Assembly: GCA_021834785.1 (NCBI GenBank)
Contig: JAKBRJ010000003.1
Span: forward strand, 1-64,000
Reading direction: 5' to 3'
DNA from: Microcaldota archaeon
GTDB lineage: Archaea; Micrarchaeota; Micrarchaeia; Micrarchaeales; Micrarchaeaceae
Length of the DNA: 64,000 nt
Shown here: piece after piece, positions 24,671-34,335 of the stretch
How positions within the stretch are numbered: the stretch's first letter is position 1
Layout of the letters: each line of letters opens with the position of its first letter
Made by a program: the position numbers and the translations under genes
Notes under the pieces: generated by a model
Databases searched by the model: none
Seen by the model: only the letters and a program-made list of their open reading frames with translations
Told to the model about the DNA's origin: nothing

Positions 24671-27079
24671 TTATACTATCTGGGCGTCAACTACTTTAAT
24701 CGGAGGTTCGAAGCGCATCAGCCTAACTCCGCTAGCGTTTCTCCCCGTTACTCTTATGGCTGCAATCGCGAACTGTATTGATAAGCCCTTGGAATTCACT
24801 ATCAATATGCTTTTATCCTTCTCAGCTGCAAGGACCCTTACAACGCCGCCGGTTTTTTCGGTGCATTTTATATTTATTACTCCCTTGCCTCCGCGCTTCT
24901 GAAGCCTGTATTTCATTATCTCCGTAGCTTTGCCGAAGCCCTTTTCCGTTACCGATACTATGTTGGAATCCTTAGATGCCGAAACCACATTTATTACATA
25001 GTCGTCATCGTTGAGCCTGATGCCCCTGACGCCATATGCATTCCTCCCCATAGGACGTATGTCTGTTTCTTTAAACCTTGTGCCCTTCCCCAAATGCGAA
25101 GCTATGAACAACTCGTCCGAACCGCCAGATAAGCAGACATCCGCCAGCATGTCATTGCTGTATGTGGGTATTGCTTTTATGCCGCTGGAGCGAGGGCGGG
25201 AGAACAATTTTGCGCGCACCCTTTTGATCCTTCCCCTCTTAGTTACAAAATTCAAGAAGGAGTCTTCAAACACCCGCGTGTTTATTACTGCTTCTATCTC
25301 CTCGTTCTCTTCGAGCTTTACGAGATTGACAGCGGCTTTGCCCATGCCATACCTATTTCCTGTAGGTATCATGTAGCCCTTCAACCAATATGCCCTGCCT
25401 TTATTGGATACCATCAGGAGATAATCCTTAGACATGCAGGTAGCTACCTGTTTTACAAAATCGCCCTCCTTAAGGTCTATGGTTATTACTCCCTTGCCTC
25501 CGCGCTGCTGGCTTTTGTATATGTCCGCTGGCAGCCTCTTAAGGTATCCGGTATTTGTGAGTATTATCACGCTTTCCTCATCCTTTATGAGGTCTTCGCT
25601 TTCTATATCCTGCATATCTATGTTGCTCTCAATTGTAGACCGCCTCTCCCTCCCGAACCTATCACTTACGTCCTTGGTCTCCTCTTTTATTATTTTGTAA
25701 ATCTCGTTGTTGTCTGAAAGTATCTTCCTGAAGTATTCTATGCTTTGCTTTAAAGAATTCATTTCGTTGCGCAGGGTATTGCTCTCAAGGCTTGTAAGTC
25801 TGCTAAGCCTCATTTCCAGTATTGCGCTGGCTTGCTTCTCTGAGAATTCGTATTTAGCCATAAGCGCGGCCCTGGCATCCTTAGTGTCGCTGCTTTTCTT
25901 TATGATTGCCACAACGCTATCAATATCGTTTATTGCTGTTAGCAGCCCGTCTACAATGTGAAGCCTGTCTGATGCTACCCGCAGGTCGTATTCCGTACGG
26001 CTCTTTATAACGCTGAACCTGTGCTCTACGAATATCTTTATAAAATTTTTAATGTTAAGCGTAAGCAGCCTATTCCCTATGACTGCGATGTTCATTACGG
26101 GGAGCGAGTTCTGCAGCTGCGTATGCTTGTAAAGCAGATTCAATATATATTCTGGATTTGTATCCCCCTTAAGCTCTATAATTATCCTTATCCCTCGTTT
26201 GTCACTCTCGTCCCTAAGCGCGCTTATGCCCGCAAGTGCCTTGTCCTTCACCAATGTTGCTATTTTTTCTATGAGCGTGGCCTTGTTTACGGTATAAGGT
26301 ATTTCGGTTATGACTATGCGCTTGCCTTTATGTCCTTCAATGTCTTCTATATGGCTTCTCGCCCGTATCATCACCGACCCCCTGCCGGTAAGGTAAGACC
26401 TTACCAAATTGCTATCATGGAATACTATGCCGCCGGTAGGGAAATCAGGCCCCTTTATGAATGCCAAAAGTTCCTCGCTGGTTATCTCCCTATTATCGAT
26501 ATATGCGATTACGGCGTTGCAAACCTCAACCAAATTATGCGGCACAATGTTTGTAGCCACTCCAACGGCTATGCCCGAAGAGCCGTTTATTATCGCGTTC
26601 GGGATTTTTGACGGGAGCACAACCGGCTCCTCTTCCGTGTTATCAAAATTTGGCACGAAAGGCACAGCCTTCTTTTCTATATCTACCAGCATTTCTTCAG
26701 CAATTGCCCTAAGCCTTACTTCCGTATAACGCTGTGCTGCCGGCGGGTCTCCGTCAATGGATCCCATATTGCCCTGTCCTTCTACGAGCATATGGTTCAT
26801 TGAAAAATCCTGCGCCATTCTAACCAGTGTTTCGTACGCCGCCATATCTCCATGCGGGTGATACTTGCCTATTACCTCCCCAACTATCCTAGCGCTTTTC
26901 TTCGTAGGTTGGTCATGTACATTGTTAAGCTTGTACATTGCATAAAGTATCCTTCGCTGCGCAGGTTTCAGTCCGTCCCTCGCATCTGGCAGAGCTCTGC
27001 CTACGATTACACTCATCGCATAGTCTATGTAGCTAGACTGCATTTCGTTCTCTATGGATACGTCAATTACATTGTCCAT
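24671..27079 (-). CDS. gyrA: DNA gyrase subunit A
   Basis: 802-residue breakage-reunion subunit of type IIA topoisomerase. The catalytic tyrosine is Tyr118 in [27 protein letters not shown] precedes it. The C-terminal beta-pinwheel carries GyrA-box-like QQRGGKG (near residue 523) and QKRGGKG (near 726), so true negative supercoiling activity is likely rather than topo IV-like decatenation. Archaeal gyrases were acquired from bacteria. It starts 6 bp after the gyrB stop and is probably translated from the same mRNA. Confidence 0.96.
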   Translation of the reverse strand: MDNVIDVSIENEMQSSYIDYAMSVIVGRALPDARDGLKPAQRRILYAMYKLNNVHDQPTKKSARIVGEVIGKYHPHGDMAAYETLVRMAQDFSMNHMLVEGQGNMGSIDGDPPAAQRYTEVRLRAIAEEMLVDIEKKAVPFVPNFDNTEEEPVVLPSKIPNAIINGSSGIAVGVATNIVPHNLVEVCNAVIAYIDNREITSEELLAFIKGPDFPTGGIVFHDSNLVRSYLTGRGSVMIRARSHIEDIEGHKGKRIVITEIPYTVNKATLIEKIATLVKDKALAGISALRDESDKRGIRIIIELKGDTNPEYILNLLYKHTQLQNSLPVMNIAVIGNRLLTLNIKNFIKIFVEHRFSVIKSRTEYDLRVASDRLHIVDGLLTAINDIDSVVAIIKKSSDTKDARAALMAKYEFSEKQASAILEMRLSRLTSLESNTLRNEMNSLKQSIEYFRKILSDNNEIYKIIKEETKDVSDRFGRERRSTIESNIDMQDIESEDLIKDEESVIILTNTGYLKRLPADIYKSQQRGGKGVITIDLKEGDFVKQVATCMSKDYLLMVSNKGRAYWLKGYMIPTGNRYGMGKAAVNLVKLEENEEIEAVINTRVFEDSFLNFVTKRGRIKRVRAKLFSRPRSSGIKAIPTYSNDMLADVCLSGGSDELFIASHLGKGTRFKETDIRPMGRNAYGVRGIRLNDDDYVINVVSASKDSNIVSVTEKGFGKATEIMKYRLQKRGGKGVINIKCTEKTGGVVRVLAAEKDKSILIVNSKGLSIQFAIAAIRVTGRNASGVRLMRFEPPIKVVDAQIV

Positions 27080-27085
27080 CTGCCA

Positions 27086-28990
27086 TCACACGTCCAAGAA
27101 AGAAACCTCTGTGGAATGCTCCTCCAAAAATTTTCTCCTTTCATCTACATTTATGCCCATCAATATGCTAAATATGGAATCGGCCAACTGTGCATCCTTT
27201 ATAGTTATCCTCTTCAATACTCTGCTAGATGGGTTCATCGTGGTTTCCCACAGCTGATCGGGGTTCATTTCACCCAAACCCTTATACCTATTCACATTCG
27301 CCTTGCCTCCATAACCCTCCATTATTTTGTTCAATTCAGCATCTGAATAAGCGTATTTTACCTCCTTTCCGTGTGCTATCTTATACAGTGGGGGCTGTGC
27401 AGCATATACATAACCCTTTTCTATCAGGGGTTTAAGGTACCTGTAGAAAAATGTTAAAAGCAATGTTTTAATGTGGCTTCCATCGACATCTGCATCTGTT
27501 AAGAATATTATTTTATGGTATCTCAATTTCTCTATATCGAAGGATTCCTTAATGCCAGTTCCAAAAGACGTTACCATTGTATGCAGTTCTGCATTGCTGA
27601 ATATCCTGTCTTCAGACGCCTTCTCCACGTTTAATACCTTGCCCCTTAAAGGCAATATGGCCTGATAAAATCTGTCCCTGCCCTGCTTGCTTGATCCGGC
27701 TGCGCTGTCTCCCTCAACTATAAATATCTCGGCCTTTTGGGGGTCGTTCTCTGTGCAGTCTGCAAGCTTCCCCGGAAGCACTGAACCCTCGAATATGTTC
27801 TTTTTTCTGGAAAGTTCCCTGGCTCTCCTTGCGGCCTCCCTTGATTCGGCAGCCCTCACAACCTTATCAATAATCCTCCCTGCTTCGGCTGGATTTTCCT
27901 CAAGATAATATGACAATTCACTATAGACTACATTCTCAACTATAGATTTTATCGTCGTGTTGCCGAGTTTCTCCTTCGTCTGCCCCTCAAATTCAGGGTT
28001 TTGCATCATAACTGACACTATGCCAATAAGCCCTTCGCGCGTATCCTCTCCTTCTATGCTGACGCCTACCTGCTTCTTTACGTTTTTCTGCAGGTACGTA
28101 GTTATGGCACGGGTCAGCGCACCCCTGAATCCTGAGACGTGGGTGCCTCCCTCTAGTGTTTTTATCTTGTTCACAAAAGATATGAGTTCCTCGCTGTATG
28201 TATTCACGTATTGCAGCGCCACATCCACCTTTATCGAGTCTACATCCTTGGACAGGATTATGGGCTTTGACAATGGTTCCTTGCTGCCCCTTATATAACC
28301 TATGAAGTCTACCATACCATTTGTTGAATAAAACACCTTTTCCGTTTTCGTTTCGTCCCTTTCATCCACAAGTGTTATTTTTAAACCAGGATTCATGAAA
28401 GAAAGGTCGCGCAGTCTTTCAACGAGTATTACCGTATCAAACGCATTTGCGGAAAATATCTCAGAATCGGGCTTGAATTTCACAGTGGTGCCGGTATCTG
28501 TGGTATTGCCGATTATCTCTAACGATGAAATCGGCACGCCTCTGCTGAATTTCTGTTCGTACACCTTGCCATCCTTTTTCACAGTAACGAAGGTGTGCTC
28601 GGAAAGCGCATTTACTACCGTCATGCCGACCCCGTGAAGCCCCCCAGAAATCTTATAAATTTTATTGTTGAATTTTGCGCCAGAATGGAGCGAAGTCATT
28701 ATGACTTCCAATGCTGATTTACCCTCTTTCTGCATAGCATCTACGGGTATGCCTCTTCCATTGTCGCTTACTTCACCTACATCTATGCCATCTTCCCTTG
28801 AAAGGGTTATAATTATATTATTACAATATCCTGCAAGCGCTTCATCTACTGCATTATCTATTATCTCGTTAAGCAGGTGCAAAAACCCGCTGCTTCCAGT
28901 AGAGCCAATGTACATGGCAGGCCTTTTGCGTATGCCCAAAGGCCCTGAAAGCACAACTATGTCCTTTGCACTATAATTATCATCGCCCAT
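27086..28990 (-). CDS. gyrB: DNA gyrase subunit B
   Basis: 634-residue ATPase subunit, the short form without the proteobacterial insert. GHKL ATPase motifs: LLNEIIDNAVDEALAGYC, DNGRGIPVD, GGLHGVGMTVVNALSE. Toprim motifs: EGDSAAGSSKQGRDR (near residue 425) and DADVDGSHIKTLLLTFFYR (near 498). C-terminal GLGEMNPDQLWETTMNP is typical of GyrB. ATG 28990 follows GGTAG. Gene order gyrB-gyrA matches the bacterial operon. Confidence 0.97.
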   Translation of the reverse strand: MGDDNYSAKDIVVLSGPLGIRKRPAMYIGSTGSSGFLHLLNEIIDNAVDEALAGYCNNIIITLSREDGIDVGEVSDNGRGIPVDAMQKEGKSALEVIMTSLHSGAKFNNKIYKISGGLHGVGMTVVNALSEHTFVTVKKDGKVYEQKFSRGVPISSLEIIGNTTDTGTTVKFKPDSEIFSANAFDTVILVERLRDLSFMNPGLKITLVDERDETKTEKVFYSTNGMVDFIGYIRGSKEPLSKPIILSKDVDSIKVDVALQYVNTYSEELISFVNKIKTLEGGTHVSGFRGALTRAITTYLQKNVKKQVGVSIEGEDTREGLIGIVSVMMQNPEFEGQTKEKLGNTTIKSIVENVVYSELSYYLEENPAEAGRIIDKVVRAAESREAARRARELSRKKNIFEGSVLPGKLADCTENDPQKAEIFIVEGDSAAGSSKQGRDRFYQAILPLRGKVLNVEKASEDRIFSNAELHTMVTSFGTGIKESFDIEKLRYHKIIFLTDADVDGSHIKTLLLTFFYRYLKPLIEKGYVYAAQPPLYKIAHGKEVKYAYSDAELNKIMEGYGGKANVNRYKGLGEMNPDQLWETTMNPSSRVLKRITIKDAQLADSIFSILMGINVDERRKFLEEHSTEVSFLDV

Positions 28991-29121
28991 TCTACCAGCT
29001 TATAAACAGCAAATCGCCTTTAATACATATTATGATTTCATATTTAAAGCCCTTTTGGTAAGGTTTTGCTTCAGCATCCAACGTGAAAAATGATAAATAT
29101 CTTGATAGCATAATTCATTGT

Positions 29122-30177
29122 ATGCTAAAGAAGGCGGTGTTATACGAATCCCTTGAAAGCAAAAAAGTGCGATGCATAGCATGTTCAAGGAAGTGCGTAA
29201 TCCCCGAAGGATCAAATGGTTTTTGCTTTGTGCGCAAAAATATCGGCGGCGGCCTCCATCTATTGTCATACGCGATGGTTTCTGCACTACAATTGGATCC
29301 CATAGAAAAGAAGCCATTCTACAATTTCAATCCCGGCGCATATGTGCTTGGGGTAGGGACCTCGTCATGCAATTTTGGGTGCCCATTCTGCCAAAACCAC
29401 AACATATCAAAGGAACATGAGATATCCGGCATAGAAATAATGCCGGATGAATTAATAAACCTGGCGGTCTCAAAAGGTGCACATGGCATAGCGTTCACAT
29501 ACAACGAACCGACAATATTCATCGAATATGCGCTAGACGTGGCCAAGCAAGCACACAAGAAAGGGCTATTCACTCTTTTCGTCAGCAATGGGTATATGAC
29601 TAAAGAAGCCATAGACTTGATGTCTGGCGCAATAGACGCCGTAGTCGTAGATTTTAAAGGAAACGGCGAAAGGATTTTTTCTAATAGGTTTGAGGCCGTA
29701 GTATCAAACGATCCAGTAAAAGAGTCCGTAGAATACCTTGTAAAATCAGGTTTCCATGTAGAAATAACTGATTTGATAGTGCCTAATGTTGGGGACTCCC
29801 CGGACGCATGCGATAAACTGACCAGCTGGCTTGCTGGAATATCAAAAGATATACCAATCCATTTTACCCGTTTTTATCCTGATTATAAAATGCTTGATTA
29901 TCCGATAACTCCTATTACTACGTTGAAGAAGCATTATGGCATTGCAGTAAAAAATGGCTTGAGGTACGTATATATAGGGAATGTGCCTGGCAACGAACAC
30001 GATGACACATATTGCCCCAATTGTGGCAAAAAAGTTATAAAACGCAACGGATTCTATGTATCTCAAATGCATATCACAAAGGATAAAAAATGCAGATATT
30101 GCGGATGCAAGATAAAGATAGGCGGCAAACTAAAAAGCAACAATAAGCGTGCCAATGCCATAGAAGCCATCATATGA
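29122..30177 (+). CDS. AmmeMemoRadiSam-type radical SAM enzyme
   Basis: About 351 residues. The radical SAM cluster is Cys83-x3-Cys87-x2-Cys90 (CNFGCPFCQN). It is preceded by a cysteine-rich N-terminal domain with CIACSRKC and GFCFVRKN, the family's fixed pattern. AFTYNEPTIFIEYALD and HFTRFYPDYKM are also family-typical. The C-terminus adds two further cysteine pairs (CPNCG and CRYCGCK). The start is ATG 29122, where the family's start lies, although the frame is open back to GTG 29083. The usual AMMECR1 and Memo partners are not in this window; the reaction catalysed is unknown. Confidence 0.9.
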   Translation: MLKKAVLYESLESKKVRCIACSRKCVIPEGSNGFCFVRKNIGGGLHLLSYAMVSALQLDPIEKKPFYNFNPGAYVLGVGTSSCNFGCPFCQNHNISKEHEISGIEIMPDELINLAVSKGAHGIAFTYNEPTIFIEYALDVAKQAHKKGLFTLFVSNGYMTKEAIDLMSGAIDAVVVDFKGNGERIFSNRFEAVVSNDPVKESVEYLVKSGFHVEITDLIVPNVGDSPDACDKLTSWLAGISKDIPIHFTRFYPDYKMLDYPITPITTLKKHYGIAVKNGLRYVYIGNVPGNEHDDTYCPNCGKKVIKRNGFYVSQMHITKDKKCRYCGCKIKIGGKLKSNNKRANAIEAII

Positions 30178-30217
30178 CTGGAATAGCCATAAATTCTTTA
30201 CCAAGCAAATATATATC

Positions 30218-30610
30218 ATGCTAAAGAATGTTAAAAAATTATATGTGACTGCCATTTTGGTACTGGGTCTTGGAATAGCCTTGTACACGCTGCTTGTCCA
30301 TTTTCAGCCGGCCCTTCTTTATTGCCCAAATACTGGTGTAATAAACTGCGCGTTCGTGCTGCAAAGCGTATATTCTACATTATTCGGCATACCCCTTGCG
30401 TTGCTGGCATCTGCATGGTTTATAGTAATGCTGCTACTGTTTCAGTCAAAAAATAAAAATATCGTGTCCTTCACGCCAATATGGGTTATGCTGGGATTGG
30501 GGGGCATAGCATACTCTATTACAGCCCAATTCCTATTGGGCAAGGTATGCATATACTGTCTTTCTATTGATACAATAATAGCGTTAATCGCCGCATTATC
30601 TGTGATATGA
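30218..30610 (+). CDS. VKOR family disulfide-generating membrane protein
   Basis: 130 residues with four membrane helices. Loop cysteines Cys36 and Cys44 (YCPNTGVINCAFV) and the active-site pair Cys111-x2-Cys114 (GKVCIYCLSID) are all present. These proteins pass electrons from a thiol oxidase partner to quinone, like bacterial DsbB. A plausible partner in this genome is the exported CPYC protein at 56.1-56.9 kb. ATG 30218 lies 41 bp after the radical SAM gene, and the downstream HD gene starts directly after its stop. Confidence 0.9.
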   Translation: MLKNVKKLYVTAILVLGLGIALYTLLVHFQPALLYCPNTGVINCAFVLQSVYSTLFGIPLALLASAWFIVMLLLFQSKNKNIVSFTPIWVMLGLGGIAYSITAQFLLGKVCIYCLSIDTIIALIAALSVI

Positions 30611-31741
30611 ATGCCTGCCATGTACATAAGAGATCCAATATTTGGTGATATGAACATCAACGATACGGCACAATGTTTAATCGACAACGAGTGGATGCAA
30701 AGGTTAAGATACATAAAGCAGCTCGGATTTGACTATTTAGTATATCCTGCAGCGAACCATTCGAGATTCGAGCACTCACTTGGAACAATGAAAGTAACAT
30801 CCGATATGGCCTCAAAGATATTTCACGTAGATGATCCCGAACTGTCAATTGCAGGACTGATGCACGATATAGGCCATACGCCGTTTTCGCACCAATCCGA
30901 AGAAATAGCTACTAAATATCTGCACAAGACCCATGAAGAGATGGGCGCAGACCTAATATCGCAAAGCAGCATTCGCGATGTAATAAGCGAATCAACACTC
31001 TCGCTAAAAAAAATTTTAAGTTATTTTAAAGGCAAAGGAAAAGGTAAACTGATAACCGGGCCCTTAGGCTCTGATAGGATAGATTACCTTATGCGTGATG
31101 CATACCATACTGGCGTTGCATACGGAGTAATCGATTACATAAGATTGATGAACAAACTCGCTTTCTTCAGGGGTGGCAATGTTGCAATATATGAAAACGG
31201 CATAGGGGGTGCAGAATCTATGCTGATAGCAAGATACTACATGTTCTCATCAGTGTATCTACACCACGCTGCGTTAATCGCAGGAGAAATGTATATCATG
31301 GCATTAGAAAATGCGATAGATGAAGGAAGCATAATGCCAAAAGAATTGGTGTCTTTTACTGACGATAAAACGATACTTGAACTTCTCAAGTCAAATGCCT
31401 CTAAACATATTATTGAAATGGTGCTTTCAAGAAATCTATTCAAGCGTACTTATTATGGGGAAATCGGCAAAAAACAGATAAAGATACAGGAGGTGCGTGA
31501 CGCAATAGAAAGCAAAGGGGTAAACCATAACGACTACATAATAAGCGTTATAAACTTCAAGGGCGGCAACGACGACACACCACTGATTGATAATAAAGGG
31601 AAATATATAGGCATGCTTAGCGAAAAATCAGAATTGTTCAATACCCTGGGCAAGATACTAAACAACCGGCGCATACTTATGGTTGCGTGCATCCCAAGAT
31701 TCAGGGGGAAAATCAGCACTGCAATCAAAAAGGTTTTATAA
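30611..31741 (+). CDS. HD-domain phosphohydrolase (SAMHD1/dGTPase-like, COG1078 type)
   Basis: 376 residues. HD-domain metal ligands: His50 and His55 in HSRFEHSLGTM, and the HD pair in LMHDIGHTPFSH (near residues 85-94), with a second aspartate later in GSDRIDYLMRDAYHTGVAYG. Relatives hydrolyse deoxynucleoside triphosphates or act on other phosphate esters; the substrate here is not established. ATG 30611 is directly behind the VKOR stop, with GTGAT overlapping the end of the VKOR gene. tRNA-Lys follows 24 bp downstream. Confidence 0.9.
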   Translation: MPAMYIRDPIFGDMNINDTAQCLIDNEWMQRLRYIKQLGFDYLVYPAANHSRFEHSLGTMKVTSDMASKIFHVDDPELSIAGLMHDIGHTPFSHQSEEIATKYLHKTHEEMGADLISQSSIRDVISESTLSLKKILSYFKGKGKGKLITGPLGSDRIDYLMRDAYHTGVAYGVIDYIRLMNKLAFFRGGNVAIYENGIGGAESMLIARYYMFSSVYLHHAALIAGEMYIMALENAIDEGSIMPKELVSFTDDKTILELLKSNASKHIIEMVLSRNLFKRTYYGEIGKKQIKIQEVRDAIESKGVNHNDYIISVINFKGGNDDTPLIDNKGKYIGMLSEKSELFNTLGKILNNRRILMVACIPRFRGKISTAIKKVL

Positions 31742-31765
31742 TGTATTACTAATAATATCTCTGCG

Positions 31766-31860
31766 GGGTCCATAGCTCAGTTTGGTCAGAGCGGCTGGCT
31801 CTTAACCAGTAGGTCGGGGGTTCAAAATGCATAACCTGCATGAAATTCCCCCTGGACCCG
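31766..31860 (+). tRNA. tRNA-Lys(CUU) with 20-nt T-loop intron
   Basis: Acceptor GGGTCCA/TGGACCC, D arm GCTC/GAGC, anticodon arm GCTGG-CTCTTAA-CCAGT (anticodon CUU, no intron there), T stem GGGGG/CCCCC, discriminator G. Between the T-stem strands are 27 nt instead of 7. TTCA pairs with TGAA (4 bp); this helix is flanked by 3-nt bulges AAA and ATT and capped by TGCA/TGCA with loop TAACC: an ideal bulge-helix-bulge. Cutting between bulge bases two and three removes 31827-31846 and restores TTCAAAT. The intron therefore lies between positions 59 and 60, a non-canonical site. Confidence 0.93.
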
Positions 31861-31867
31861 CGTAAAA

Positions 31868-32332
31868 TCAAGAATGTTCCTTTAGAACGGGATTGCCTAA
31901 TAACGTAACTGCAAAATGGTCTAAATTATAATCTGTCTTAAAATCCCTCAATAAGCCCACCACATCAATATTTTGTCGCAAATAATGTATTGACCGTTCC
32001 ACAAGGTCGTAGTGGGAATCAGGAAACATGTTTGCCGTGCATTTCCACATGCCTTCAGGATTGACGCCTTTGAAAGCGCCCAAACTTATATTACCCTCAA
32101 TTATCTTAACATTAAAAAAGGAACCTTGGATCTTCACGTCTGAAGTAAAAAATTTATTTACAACTTCCAGCATTTTTATACCAGATGCGATGGGCATATC
32201 GACAAGTTCTTCATTGCCATTTAACAGCTCTAATGTTTGCTTATTATCTGTGGGTTTAGATTTATGCAGTACGGCAACCCCCAAATTTGCATATAACGGC
32301 AATAACGTTGCCTTTTTTATAAATAAGGCCAC
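31868..32332 (-). CDS. Hypothetical protein, 154 aa
   Basis: Not recognised. GTG start at 32332; 154 residues, soluble-looking, with strands such as KIQGSFFNVKIIEGNISLG, a central GVNPEGMWKCTANMFPDSHY and helices LVERSIHYLRQNIDVVGLL. No motif for catalysis or metal binding is evident. It is placed between tRNA-Lys and the splicing endonuclease gene, ending 7 bp from the tRNA 3' end on the opposite strand. A TATA-like aataaat lies just upstream, which would make the mRNA short-leadered. Confidence 0.55.
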   Translation of the reverse strand: MALFIKKATLLPLYANLGVAVLHKSKPTDNKQTLELLNGNEELVDMPIASGIKMLEVVNKFFTSDVKIQGSFFNVKIIEGNISLGAFKGVNPEGMWKCTANMFPDSHYDLVERSIHYLRQNIDVVGLLRDFKTDYNLDHFAVTLLGNPVLKEHS

Positions 32333-32391
32333 ATATTTATTTACAAATTAACCTATTTATCTTTTTTGTATGTATTTATCGGCATAGAAAA

Positions 32392-33567
32392 TTATGGCTG
32401 CATCCAGTCAATCTCATAATATTCATATTCGCTTCGCGGCAAATCTACCCGTCTTATCTTATAATATGTAACTGACGTTTCCCTATCTGCTATTGCAAGA
32501 ACAAGCTCAAGTCCTTGCGATTTTGCCTCGTTTATTACTGCAGAAAGCTCACTTCCCCCTATATATTCGTTTTCACTTAAGGAAAGCATGCCGTATCTTG
32601 CATGATTGCTGTCCGGCACCTCTATCGCACCTCCGTTTCTATGGTATAATACGAAATCTATACCAATTTTTTTCTTCCTGCTCTTTCCAGGTATGGCCAA
32701 TATGAACGTTTTTCTAACCGAATGCGCTACCCTTATGGCCCTGGCCCATTCGGATATTAAAAGTTTGACATCTCTTGGAAATACGTGAAGCACATGCTTC
32801 GAATGCACCCAATTGACATCGCTTTTTATTGGGCGCGCCCCGGGGAAATATATCCTAAAATGTGTACCAAACTTGAATCCAGTTTTAACTACGTAGCCTT
32901 TATTCCTCCAGTCCTTGTAAACATCATACAGTTTCCCTGCATCCGACCTGCGCTTTATTGCAGTGTCCATTATGCCCTTCCTTGTCATGTTCTTTACTTT
33001 CAATATGCCTTCGTCAATCAAGAAAAGCGTTTCATACACATCTAATTTATTCAAAGTGCCCCTATCGCTGGCTTTATATGTGCCATACTGGCCGAACCAA
33101 TTATCCATATAAATCTTCATGCCTCTCTCGGGGTCATCAACTATGGTTGTCATATCCTCCTCAAAAAAAGTGCCATCAATGGCAATTTTCTCCAGTTTAG
33201 TTCCACCTGCGGGATATTTTTTAAATGGGCTTTTTCCACTTGAAGGTTCCTTTTCATTGAATGGTTTTATTACCAATCCCCGGTCTCTCCAGTCCTTAAA
33301 TGTAAAATATCTGGCCATCAATTTCCTGCTTTTCATGAACTCGCTGGCTATGTCGTTGAATGACATCGCAATGCCCTCATCATGGCTGTTACATATTGCC
33401 TTTCTCACATCAATCAGGTATAAAGCCTCCTCTTTTGAAAGCGTCAGAATCCCGTCTTTGTAGGCGCCAAAGTTTCCATTTCTAAGTATGTCTATGGTAG
33501 ACTGATCCTTCACAAAAAGCGATCGGCTCTTGCGGTCATAAATTATTATTAAGGTCATGATGTTCAT
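32392..33567 (-). CDS. endA: tRNA-splicing endonuclease, three-unit (epsilon-2) type
   Basis: 391 residues, made of three fused endonuclease units instead of the usual one or two. The catalytic unit carries the triad Tyr240 (THFRIY), His255 (NWVHSKHV) and Lys286 (SVRKTFILAI); the His-Lys spacing of 31 equals that of the single-unit archaeal enzyme. The N-terminal third (DRKSRSLFVKDQ, LSKEEALYLIDVRK, FKDWRDRGLVIKP) resembles an N-terminal unit, and a C-terminal unit follows Lys286. This architecture was described from ARMAN-2 and is reported to accept introns at non-canonical positions. Its stop-start region overlaps dphB by 4 bp. Confidence 0.93.
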   Translation of the reverse strand: MNIMTLIIIYDRKSRSLFVKDQSTIDILRNGNFGAYKDGILTLSKEEALYLIDVRKAICNSHDEGIAMSFNDIASEFMKSRKLMARYFTFKDWRDRGLVIKPFNEKEPSSGKSPFKKYPAGGTKLEKIAIDGTFFEEDMTTIVDDPERGMKIYMDNWFGQYGTYKASDRGTLNKLDVYETLFLIDEGILKVKNMTRKGIMDTAIKRRSDAGKLYDVYKDWRNKGYVVKTGFKFGTHFRIYFPGARPIKSDVNWVHSKHVLHVFPRDVKLLISEWARAIRVAHSVRKTFILAIPGKSRKKKIGIDFVLYHRNGGAIEVPDSNHARYGMLSLSENEYIGGSELSAVINEAKSQGLELVLAIADRETSVTYYKIRRVDLPRSEYEYYEIDWMQP

Positions 33568-34328
33568 CGTTCTGTAAATAAATTCGCAACTTCATTTTCT
33601 ATATCTGACATTTTTGCAGGTATTATAATTGTAGATACGTTGGGTTTGAAATCAAGCATCGCAGCCTTTTCCAACGTTGTAAATATTATTTTCTGGCTCT
33701 TCATTGATATATCTGATATTATAAAGATATATTTGTTCTTGTTTGCCACTCCCTGCCTATAATGTGCTTCGGCCATATCAAGAACATGCATCGCCTCTCT
33801 TATGCTTATTGAACTGTTTGATTTTTGGTCATAATCTAAGAGCACTAGGCTGTGCAATTCATTCTTCAAATTCCTCGCGATTGTCTCGTAAAAGGATACT
33901 GGCTTATAATTATCATACCAATGCGGTATGGTGCAAACGCCTCCGAAGCGATAGAAATCCAGACCAGACTCGCCTATTGCAGCAGAAAATACTGAAGCGG
34001 AGTGAAAAATGTGGATATCGACGCAGGCTTTTTTTGCCTGGGAAAATAAAATCTTATGCGTCGTGGCAATAAGCGGGTCTCCGCCAAAAAGTATTGAAAC
34101 ATCACTCTTCCTTGAAAGGCCAATCAGCTTTGCCGACCCTTCCTCCATATCCTGCCTGCTCAAAATCTTTATCTCCTTATGCAATGTTGCGGACAGGTAC
34201 GCGATCCTGTCGCCATCCATAAAACTGGTATATGCATCTGCAAATACGAAGTCGCTTGCCGCCGCCGCATCAACCGCCCTGATAGATATGTCGCCGTTGT
34301 AAAGTCCAACACCTATCAAGTTTAACAT
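33564..34328 (-). CDS. dphB: Diphthine synthase (DphB/Dph5)
   Basis: 254-residue SAM-dependent methyltransferase of the tetrapyrrole methylase fold that methylates the diphthamide precursor on elongation factor 2. Marks: start MLNLIGVGLYNGDISIRAV, ILFGGDPLIATTH (the GGDPL SAM loop), SAIGESGLDFYRFGG and VSFYETIARNLKNELHSLVL. ATG 34328. Lies between the helicase and the endonuclease genes on one strand; the overlap with endA suggests an operon joining tRNA and translation-factor maturation. Confidence 0.95.
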   Translation of the reverse strand: MLNLIGVGLYNGDISIRAVDAAAASDFVFADAYTSFMDGDRIAYLSATLHKEIKILSRQDMEEGSAKLIGLSRKSDVSILFGGDPLIATTHKILFSQAKKACVDIHIFHSASVFSAAIGESGLDFYRFGGVCTIPHWYDNYKPVSFYETIARNLKNELHSLVLLDYDQKSNSSISIREAMHVLDMAEAHYRQGVANKNKYIFIISDISMKSQKIIFTTLEKAAMLDFKPNVSTIIIPAKMSDIENEVANLFTER

Positions 34329-34335
34329 AATACCA

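Noticed and set aside
31766..31860. tRNA-Lys as a pseudogene disrupted by a 20-bp insertion
   Set aside because: The insertion forms an exact bulge-helix-bulge and its removal restores a perfect T-loop; all stems are fully paired.
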